Source of the DNA: Kordiimonadales bacterium
GTDB taxonomy: Bacteria > Pseudomonadota > Alphaproteobacteria > Sphingomonadales > Kordiimonadaceae
Assembly: GCA_015485385.1 (NCBI GenBank)
Contig: WFTS01000085.1
Span: 1-34,375, forward strand
Direction: 5' to 3'
DNA: 34,375 nt
Made by a program: the position numbers and the translations under genes. Every line of letters starts with the position of its first letter. Positions within the stretch are counted from its first letter, which is position 1. The notes beneath the pieces are model-generated. The model searched no databases, had not been told where the DNA came from, and saw nothing but the letters and a program-made list of their open reading frames with translations. Positions 8,444 through 15,489 of this stretch are shown here, piece by piece.

Positions 8444-9565
8444 CTAAAGCCTTAGAATAAAGGACTTTTTTGCGACAGACACACCGTTCACGAAAATTTC
8501 AAGCCAGTGTTCGCCGTGGTAATATTTTCGTGTTGTAATCGGCTTTATCGCATGCTTTCGACACGCTTGAACCGCCCCGTTTGTTAGGACCGTATCTTTC
8601 CATTTAAACATTTTCGGGACAGTGCTGCCGTTGGCCTTCACAAAATGGATGGCATAATCCACCATAATTTTGGGGCTTCCTGCGCTTCCGCTAAAATCAG
8701 CCTCAAAGTCAAGCGTGCCGCCAAAATCAACCGTGGGGCTTGTGATTTTAAGTTCGCAGACAAGGCCTGCTAGAGGGTCATATCCAAAGGCTGACAGCAC
8801 GCCTTTATGTCCTTGTTTAATCAAAGTTCGGCACGCGTGCTTGACTAAGCGTTTGCGGTTTTTATCCGCCCCCTCAAGCCAACGAACAGCAATTTCTGCA
8901 ACCTTGTCCGGATGGTCTTTAGCAATATCATTCAAGTGATTCGCCACCGACCTGCGCACATATTCTTCTGGATCATCCTTTAATTTTTCAAGCAATGGCA
9001 ATGTGTTAGAGGGGTCGTCGATAAATTTTCTAAGCTGCATTCCCCACGGCAACCGAGGGCGAGTGCCCTCACTCACCAAACGCCGGACATGGCGGCTTTC
9101 ATCCTCACTCCATTGATCAAATACCGCTAATGTGTGTGCTGTATGCTGGTCCAAGAAGGGCCGCACAGCAAATTCTGCACTGAAGCGTTTGGTCACCTCT
9201 TTCAACAGCGGCAACGCCAAGTCTGGCTGGTCAAGTCCGCGTTTTGTCACCAAATCGGTTACCGGCCAAGCGGCAAACCCCATCACCCCTTTTGGGCCAA
9301 ATGAGGCGCTTTTGTCTTGCACACTGTCGTCACACGGGTGCAAACAGGCCAAAATTATGGCGGAAAAAGCGCTGAAATCTGCGGGTAACCGGCTGTCGAG
9401 CGCGGTCATAATATGTAGTGCGCGTTCTTTCAATTCTAAATCAAGCAGGCCTGTTTCTGCCGCGTTGCAAAAGCCAACTTCGTCAAACCCTTCATATACA
9501 CGCGCAAAAATTTGCCCTAACTGGCGTACAACGCTTTGATTTAAATAGTCTTTAAAGGGTTCCAT
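8444..9565 (-). CDS. alkC: DNA-3-methyladenine/3-methylcytosine glycosylase AlkC-type
   Basis: A 373-residue protein made of HEAT-like helical repeats with the family stretch SRHVRRLVSEGTRPRLPWG (about residues 148-166) and EEYVRRSVANHLNDIAKDHP (about 190-209). The last 110 or so residues (from about 260) are beta-rich (ITSPTVDFGGTLDFEADF, HWLEIFVNGV). This fits the immunoglobulin-like domain known at the C-terminus of AlkC. AlkC removes N3-methylated bases without flipping them out. It acts in the nucleoid on alkylated DNA. An exact GTTC-N7-GTTC LexA box lies 35 bp before the start, so SOS control is predicted. The symbol is given on domain architecture; the related AlkD lacks the C-terminal domain. 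Confidence 0.87.
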   Translation of the reverse strand: MEPFKDYLNQSVVRQLGQIFARVYEGFDEVGFCNAAETGLLDLELKERALHIMTALDSRLPADFSAFSAIILACLHPCDDSVQDKSASFGPKGVMGFAAWPVTDLVTKRGLDQPDLALPLLKEVTKRFSAEFAVRPFLDQHTAHTLAVFDQWSEDESRHVRRLVSEGTRPRLPWGMQLRKFIDDPSNTLPLLEKLKDDPEEYVRRSVANHLNDIAKDHPDKVAEIAVRWLEGADKNRKRLVKHACRTLIKQGHKGVLSAFGYDPLAGLVCELKITSPTVDFGGTLDFEADFSGSAGSPKIMVDYAIHFVKANGSTVPKMFKWKDTVLTNGAVQACRKHAIKPITTRKYYHGEHWLEIFVNGVSVAKKSFILRL

Positions 9566-9599
9566 AGGGTCAGCGCCTTAGTCTGATTTCTATCCGCTT

Positions 9600-9614
9600 G
9601 TTCTTATTTTGTTC
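9600..9614. promoter_or_regulatory. LexA box (alphaproteobacterial SOS box) at alkC
   Basis: GTTC (9600-9603), seven bases TTATTTT, then GTTC (9611-9614) exactly match the alphaproteobacterial LexA consensus GTTC-N7-GTTC. The site lies 35 bp upstream of the alkC ATG and 50 bp upstream of the ribbon-helix-helix ATG, so LexA could repress either gene or both. Confidence 0.85.
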
Positions 9615-9663
9615 TATCCCGATTTTATGAGAGAGGTCAAGGGCTTGACGCATTGTTCAGCAA

Positions 9664-9909
9664 ATGCAAGATGCCCTTATGTTTGATCTTGAAGATGCAA
9701 AGCTTGAAAAGCACTCTGTCACCGTAGCCGGGCACCGCACGTCAATTTCGCTTGAACGTTGCTTTTGGCGCCACCTGCGCGCGGTTGCTGCTGACCGCGA
9801 TTTATCTATCAATGAATTGGTGCGCCTTCTTGATGAAGCGCGCTCAGGATCGCTTTCGGGAGCGATCAGGGCTTTTGTCCTGCAATCCCTTGAAAACCAA
9901 CAGAATTAG
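9664..9909 (+). CDS. Ribbon-helix-helix domain protein (RHH_4-like)
   Basis: An 81-residue protein. The segment KHSVTVAGHRTSISLERCFW (about residues 17-36) forms the strand and turn of a ribbon-helix-helix fold. Helices follow around LRAVAADRDLSINELVRLLDE and SGAIRAFVLQSL. This matches the RHH_4 proteins common in Alphaproteobacteria, which are presumed DNA-binding but functionally unassigned. A second in-frame ATG at 9679 is possible, and neither has a strong ribosome site. The 3' end overlaps the end of the opposite-strand AsmA gene by 44 bp. Its 5' region shares the LexA box with alkC, so it might be SOS-controlled too. It is not accompanied by a toxin gene. Confidence 0.82.
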   Translation: MQDALMFDLEDAKLEKHSVTVAGHRTSISLERCFWRHLRAVAADRDLSINELVRLLDEARSGSLSGAIRAFVLQSLENQQN

Positions 9910-12900
9910 AAGATAGTTCGTCCTCTTTTTCCTGTTGTTCTTCGGCTTTGCGCCGTGCCTCTTGCTCAGCTTTTTTCTTCGCTGCTTGCGCTGATTTTAG
10001 CTGGGTTAACATCCCAAACGCACGCGTAAATACTGCCAATCCGGGGTTTCCGGGTGCCTTACCAGACTTAGCTTGGCGGGTTTCCATCTCTTGAAACAAT
10101 TCATTTCGCAACCGGCGTTCTATGCCTGCAATGACAAAGCGTTCAAATGATCTGCTGACCCATTTTGCGCTCGCGCCTTCAAATGGCCCCTCATACCGCA
10201 CATCAAGCGCTGGAGTGTCGGGCGGATTTATGAGCTTCAAAGCGCCGCTGAGAGCCAAAAACCTGTCGGGTAAATTAATCTGCCCATCAAGTGTCAAGGA
10301 GCCCCAATCAGCAGAAGCCTTTGCGGTTTCAACCAGCATTACGCCGCTATCAATGGAGAATTTTCCGTTAAGGGTAGCAAACGGTGTTTCGCCTGTTCGC
10401 AATAAATCACCGACCGAACTTAAAAACCTGCGTCCAGACCTTGCAGTTTGCATTGTGGATAAAATCCCGCCAACGGATAGAAATCTAAGCTGGCCTGCTG
10501 CGCCTTCAATATTTCCCTCTCCCCCAAGCGTTGCGATTACGCTTTTAGTGTCACCTAGCTTGCCTTTCAGCGAAACCTGCCCTTTGACACTGGACTGTAC
10601 CAAGCTAGGAACCCCTTCACTGGCAAACAAACCTGCGAAATTAAACGCCTCAAATTTGGTCTCTAACGTGAACGGAACCGCCTTCTCCAGCGTAGCACCG
10701 AAAAGAAAATCAACTGGTTTTAAGTTCAGTGTAGCCTCTGGCCCAAACGTCAATCGTGCGCTGCCATCTCCAACGGAAAGTCTGGCTGAAGGCGCATTTA
10801 TCTGTTGGCCCACAAGGGAAATATTTTTCAAATTCAATGCAATCGTGCCAGCATAGTCCCCAAGCGCCCTCAAATAGGCTCCCGTCCGGCTTTCACCTTC
10901 TGCCGCAGCTCTGGCACCCACAGCCAACATGATTTCTGCCACATCCAATGCGCCAGAAAAACGGTGATCATCTGAAACTATAAGCGTGCCAGAAAGCGCG
11001 CGATCCCCATTTTTAATGCTGGGAATTGTTATGGTCCAACCCTCATCTCCGCGTAGCGCTTCTATCTCCGCACGCAAGCCTTTGGATGGATCTAAGCCGT
11101 CAAGGTCCCGCCCGATTTCCTCCTCAAGCAGGGCAACATTTTTGTGATCATAGGTAACTTTCAAACGCTGCAGTCCGTCCAAGTCACGGATTTCAGCTTG
11201 CATTTTTCCGTCAGCAAAATCCCCGCCAAGTTTTATGTCCAGCGCCCTGCCCTGCCCCTCCTTAGAGAGCGCATATGTAAGCTGTGCGGGCAGGTTTTTG
11301 AAATCGCCGTATCCGCCTAAGCGTGCAACACCAGCCAAGTTCGAATGTTTTAATGCACCTTGAAGCTCGACAAATGTTAAGCGGTTTTTGGGAAACCCAA
11401 TTTCCCCGGACAGACTGATCAAATTGTCTTGCGTGCTGGCATCAAATCCAAGGCGCATCTTTGAATAGGTCCCGGTTGCAGAGGCTTTTCCGTCTAACGT
11501 ATCCATGTCTGCTGCCAACAAATAAGCCTGTAATTCAGGGATGAAATACCGGCCAATATGCATACCCCACTTGGTAAAATCCGCCTGAAGCGCGAGCGCA
11601 ACATCATCACCGTCATTGGCGAGGCTGCCTTCAATTTTTAGGCTGCTATCCCCTTGTTCTAGCGTTAGAAAATCAATATCTAACTTGCCAGACTTCAAGG
11701 CCCCGACAAAGCGCGCGTGCCCCAATGTCGCCTTAAAGCCATGTAAAACATTGGCCGTGATATCTAAGGTCATATCGACATTTTCAGGAACACGCACAAG
11801 GGCGCGACTGCCTTGCTCTGATGGCTTCCCTGTGGATTTATCCAAAACGAGGTTGGCTTCTGATTTGTCCAAAGCGGCGTTGGCTGCGAAAATATCCAAA
11901 TCTAGTTGGTCTAATTTTACTTTTACATGGGTTGGAACCAAGTTTCCCCGCACGCCTGAAAGCGCTCCGTAAATTTTGGATGTGTCCAGCAAGCCCTCTA
12001 GCTCTGACACCATCCACTGATCACCCTGATACATAAGTGTTGCCGTAGCAGATGCGATGGAAAGCCTGCCTTCAGGAATGGTATCCGGTAAATCAAGCCC
12101 GGCCCAGTCAGCCAAGTCTCCCACATCTCCAACCGCGATGCGCAGGCGTGCTTCGCCAAAGTCAGCGTGTAAATCACCAGACACAGAAAGCGTAGCAGCC
12201 CCCGGCAATAAAGCCTGCAAGCTTGTAATAACCGGCCCTTCTGGCCTCAGGGCTACAACCGCATCAATGCGCTGGCCAAGCCCCCCGTTCATGCGAATAC
12301 CTTCGACCGTAACATCCACAGCGCCGCTTAAAGCCATATGGCTGGCCTTTGGGCTTAACTGCGAAGGCTGACGATCGGCTACCGAAGCGGTTGGAAGCGC
12401 TGCTTGCCAAGCATCAACATCAATCACGCCAAGCGATAAAGACCCTGCCAAATGGTTCATGCCTGCTTTGCGGGCGATGGTTAAATCAAGGCGACCCCGC
12501 GTTTCAGCCAACTGTAATTGGCGGCTCACCAACTTAGCGATACCGCCATTAACGTCCAGCTGAAGGTCAAACTCATATGGGATATTGGGCACTTGCCGTG
12601 CGCCCGGCCCACTGGCCGTTAGTGTATTGGCTGCGCTGTACACATCCCCCAAGCGCGGCCCATCAAGACGTAGTCGGGCGGTCATATCTCCGTTTGTGGC
12701 AATCCTGCCAGACACCGCAATGTTACTTTCGGCGAGTTTAATATCGGCTTTTATAGACACTTCATCGCGCAGCAGCACGGGTTTCAGGCGGCCACTGGTT
12801 TCAACAGCTTGACCATCCAAGATAAAACTGCCGTCCCAATTCATCGGCCCAGTGGGCAAGGTTCCCTTGAACTGAAGGTTAATCTGTTCGGCTTTGCGCA

Positions 12901-13393
12901 TAATACTGCCGTAAGGCTGCAGTATCAGCTTGCCATTTCTAATATCAATGCGGGTTAGGTCAACGCTGGCCTCGCCGCTGGTTTCAGGCCACCCACGCAC
13001 GCGCCAAATGCCGGTCGGCGTTTCATCAAGTGCGGCACTGAGACCTTCAAGAACAAGCCCCTGAACTGCAATTCTACCCTTTAGAAAGCTAGCAACCCCA
13101 AGCCGGATCGATATTTTATCCGCTGTCGCCACTATACCGCCGCTGCCCTGCCCCCGAGGCGCAATGCGAACAGTTTCCGCAGAAATGCTGGGGCGCGGGG
13201 TAAGCGAGACCGTTACATTGCCTGCCAGCTCCACCTGCATATTCATCTGTGCAGAGGCAATATCCGAAAGCGTTTCCCGATACCTATTCCAGTCAAGATA
13301 ACTGATCAAGACCGACAGAATAACAAGGCCCAAAGCCAGTGCCGATATCGTCCAATATAAGATCTTTTTTAGCGGTTTTGGGGCCAAAATCAT
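9866..13393 (-). CDS. AsmA family protein
   Basis: A very large protein (1,175 residues from the ATG at 13393). It has one N-terminal membrane helix (ILYWTISALALGLVILSVL), immediately followed by the typical AsmA opening (SYLDWNRYRETLSDIASAQM, then VELAGNVTVSLTPRPSISAE). Long stretches of repeating beta strands follow, then the AsmA_2 C-terminal region (RFLSVGGILSTMQTARSGR... PFATLNGKFSIDSGVML). The extreme C-terminus is charged (KKKAEQEARRKAEEQQEKE). AsmA/TamB-like proteins bridge the periplasm and are linked to phospholipid transport to the outer membrane. An in-frame ATG at 13450 would add 19 atypical residues. I prefer 13393, although its GGAG directly abuts the ATG. The last codons overlap the ribbon-helix-helix gene. 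Confidence 0.9.
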   Translation of the reverse strand: MILAPKPLKKILYWTISALALGLVILSVLISYLDWNRYRETLSDIASAQMNMQVELAGNVTVSLTPRPSISAETVRIAPRGQGSGGIVATADKISIRLGVASFLKGRIAVQGLVLEGLSAALDETPTGIWRVRGWPETSGEASVDLTRIDIRNGKLILQPYGSIMRKAEQINLQFKGTLPTGPMNWDGSFILDGQAVETSGRLKPVLLRDEVSIKADIKLAESNIAVSGRIATNGDMTARLRLDGPRLGDVYSAANTLTASGPGARQVPNIPYEFDLQLDVNGGIAKLVSRQLQLAETRGRLDLTIARKAGMNHLAGSLSLGVIDVDAWQAALPTASVADRQPSQLSPKASHMALSGAVDVTVEGIRMNGGLGQRIDAVVALRPEGPVITSLQALLPGAATLSVSGDLHADFGEARLRIAVGDVGDLADWAGLDLPDTIPEGRLSIASATATLMYQGDQWMVSELEGLLDTSKIYGALSGVRGNLVPTHVKVKLDQLDLDIFAANAALDKSEANLVLDKSTGKPSEQGSRALVRVPENVDMTLDITANVLHGFKATLGHARFVGALKSGKLDIDFLTLEQGDSSLKIEGSLANDGDDVALALQADFTKWGMHIGRYFIPELQAYLLAADMDTLDGKASATGTYSKMRLGFDASTQDNLISLSGEIGFPKNRLTFVELQGALKHSNLAGVARLGGYGDFKNLPAQLTYALSKEGQGRALDIKLGGDFADGKMQAEIRDLDGLQRLKVTYDHKNVALLEEEIGRDLDGLDPSKGLRAEIEALRGDEGWTITIPSIKNGDRALSGTLIVSDDHRFSGALDVAEIMLAVGARAAAEGESRTGAYLRALGDYAGTIALNLKNISLVGQQINAPSARLSVGDGSARLTFGPEATLNLKPVDFLFGATLEKAVPFTLETKFEAFNFAGLFASEGVPSLVQSSVKGQVSLKGKLGDTKSVIATLGGEGNIEGAAGQLRFLSVGGILSTMQTARSGRRFLSSVGDLLRTGETPFATLNGKFSIDSGVMLVETAKASADWGSLTLDGQINLPDRFLALSGALKLINPPDTPALDVRYEGPFEGASAKWVSRSFERFVIAGIERRLRNELFQEMETRQAKSGKAPGNPGLAVFTRAFGMLTQLKSAQAAKKKAEQEARRKAEEQQEKEDELSSNSVGFQGIAGQKP

Positions 13394-13573
13394 CTCCAAA
13401 CAGGGGGCTTTAAACTGCGCCTTCTTACACCTTCTTACAAGTATCAACATTATTTAGGCAAACTTAGGGCGCTTTTTTCTTAACCTTTTGATCCAGCGAC
13501 ATTAAGCTGCCCCCAAATTATCGGTTAGCAACACACAATATTCAGTTAGGCATAATAAGGGTTTCATGAGTTA

Positions 13574-15376
13574 ATGCCCCATCAAAAGCGAACAATTCTT
13601 CAGCGCATCATGCGTGGGCTTAGGGCTACCATGTTCAGTGCGGGCAGTTATGAGCTCAGCACAATTTCTGTGTTGGCCCTTATTATCGGGGTAATCTCAG
13701 GCTATGCGGCAATTGGGTTTTATCTGGGCATCAGTGAAATTTTGAACCTCGGTTTCGGTGTTGACGAAGCCACACTTGCGTCTGGGGTTTCGGGCTTGCC
13801 CGCATGGTTGATTATCACTGTGCCTGTAACCGGAGGGTTGATCGTTGGCCAACTGCTGCGATTTCTGCCCGGACACCAATCTAGCGGCGTCGCCAATGTG
13901 ATTGAGGCTGCAGCCCTGCATAACGGCCATATAAGCCCGAAAGAAGGTATCATCAGTGCCGCTGCAACTGTTATCTCTCTTGGCTCTGGTGCTTCGATGG
14001 GGCGTGAAGGCCCTGTGGTGCATTTAGGCGCAGCGATGGCGTCTTTCATCACCAAAACACTTCGGTTAAATCCGGCCGTTGCACGCACGCTTCTTGGCTG
14101 CGGCGTGGCGGCCGCCGTGGCGGCCTCTTTCAATGCGCCGATCGCTGGCGTATTTTTCGCGCTTGAGGTTGTGATCGGCCATTATGCCCTGCATGCTTTT
14201 GCACCCATTGTTATTGCGGCTATAGCGGGCACGCTTGCCAGCCGCGTGCATCTAGGGGATTTTCCCGCCTTTCAAATTGCCGATCATATGATCAACAGCT
14301 TTTGGGAATTTCCCGCTTTCTTCCTTTTGGGTATTGTATCGGCTTTGGTGGCCGTTGTGTTTATGTCGGGCATGAATTATGCCGATAAATTCAACGCAAA
14401 AAACAAAATCATTCCTTTGTGGCTGATGCCAGGTATCGCCGGGCTGTTTATCGGCTTAATCGCTTTACGCTATCCTGAAGTCCTTAGCGTCGGATATGAG
14501 GCAACCACAACAGCCTTGAACGGCGACTATGGGCTATCGCTTCTTATTGCCCTGCTAGTGACCAAAATCATCGCCACTATGATCAGCTATGGTGGGCGTT
14601 TTGGCGGCGGCGTTTTCAGTCCGTCCCTGTTTATCGGCGCCATGACAGGCGGCGCCTTTGGCATCGTGGCCAGCATGGTTTTCCCTGAGCTCGCCTCCTC
14701 TCCTGGGCTTTATGCCGTGGTCGGCATGGGGGCTGTGGCCTCTGCCGTTTTGGGAGCGCCGATTTCAACCATGTTGATCGTATTTGAAATTACTGGCGAT
14801 TATAATTTAACGATCGCTGTGATGATCGCCTCAGCGGTTTCGAGCAGTGTCACCAGCCAATTTTACCAGCGATCCCTGTTTTTGATGCAATTGGCAGCGC
14901 GTGGTATTCGCCTAGAGGGCGGACGGGCAACTTACTTGTTAAAATCAGCCAAAATCGGCGACCATATGACCAGGGATTTCTTCACCGTGTCGGAGAATGA
15001 GCCTGTCACCAAAGCACGCGAACTGCTGGTGGCTCAGGGCGGTGGGCTTTTGATTGTAACCAATAGCGCCGGGCAGATGATCGGCACATTGGGGTTTGGC
15101 CAGCTTCAGGCAGATGTGTTTGATAATAACAAAGCCCAAGATCACACCGTGGCAGAATATGTGCGCGAAACCACGCATACCGTGAAATCAACTGACCCCA
15201 TGCAGCTTGCCATGACCCGTATGGATACCAGCGGTGACGAAACTCTGCCGGTGCTATCCCCAACGCAAAAAGGCGTTGTTGTTGGACTGATAAGCAACCG
15301 CCATGTGATGAAAGAATATAACCGCGCCCTATTGGAAACGCAGGGCCAAGAGCAAGGCTATGGACCAAACGGTTAA
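13574..15376 (+). CDS. ClC family chloride channel/transporter with CBS domains
   Basis: A 600-residue protein with about ten hydrophobic helices (residues 30-450) and the ClC selectivity motifs. These are GSGASMGREGP (Glu145 is the outer gating glutamate), GGRFGGGVFSPS and SAVLGAPISTML. Two CBS domains follow (about 463-590: IGDHMTRDFFTVSENEP... and VAEYVRETTHTVKST...), which usually sense nucleotides. At the place of the inner proton glutamate of the E. coli antiporter (E203) this protein has valine (FFALEVV, Val199), as animal channels do. Whether it is a channel or an exchanger therefore cannot be assumed. Start ATG at 13574 is preceded by a short ATG-stop frame at 13566. It is divergent from the AsmA gene. 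Confidence 0.92.
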   Translation: MPHQKRTILQRIMRGLRATMFSAGSYELSTISVLALIIGVISGYAAIGFYLGISEILNLGFGVDEATLASGVSGLPAWLIITVPVTGGLIVGQLLRFLPGHQSSGVANVIEAAALHNGHISPKEGIISAAATVISLGSGASMGREGPVVHLGAAMASFITKTLRLNPAVARTLLGCGVAAAVAASFNAPIAGVFFALEVVIGHYALHAFAPIVIAAIAGTLASRVHLGDFPAFQIADHMINSFWEFPAFFLLGIVSALVAVVFMSGMNYADKFNAKNKIIPLWLMPGIAGLFIGLIALRYPEVLSVGYEATTTALNGDYGLSLLIALLVTKIIATMISYGGRFGGGVFSPSLFIGAMTGGAFGIVASMVFPELASSPGLYAVVGMGAVASAVLGAPISTMLIVFEITGDYNLTIAVMIASAVSSSVTSQFYQRSLFLMQLAARGIRLEGGRATYLLKSAKIGDHMTRDFFTVSENEPVTKARELLVAQGGGLLIVTNSAGQMIGTLGFGQLQADVFDNNKAQDHTVAEYVRETTHTVKSTDPMQLAMTRMDTSGDETLPVLSPTQKGVVVGLISNRHVMKEYNRALLETQGQEQGYGPNG

Positions 15377-15446
15377 AACCAACCCTGACGTTCACCCCCT
15401 CGCTCACGCATATAACTCTCCCTCAGAGCAAGCAAAAAATGTAAAA

Positions 15447-15461
15447 GTTCTTGCTTCGTTC
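15447..15461. promoter_or_regulatory. LexA box (alphaproteobacterial SOS box) at uvrD
   Basis: GTTC (15447-15450), seven bases TTGCTTC, then GTTC (15458-15461) exactly match GTTC-N7-GTTC. It lies 29 bp upstream of the uvrD ATG at 15490. UvrD is a standard LexA target. An in-frame TTG at 15451 lies inside this box, which argues against that codon as the start. Confidence 0.85.
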
Positions 15462-15489
15462 TCAGGCCTTTGGATGCTATAGACGCCTC

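Noticed and set aside
10122-10856. 244-codon plus-strand frame within the AsmA gene
   Set aside because: It is a shadow of the large minus-strand gene; its composition is serine/proline-rich and motif-free.
15451-15489. In-frame TTG start for uvrD
   Set aside because: It falls inside the exact LexA box, while the ATG at 15490 gives a sensible protein.
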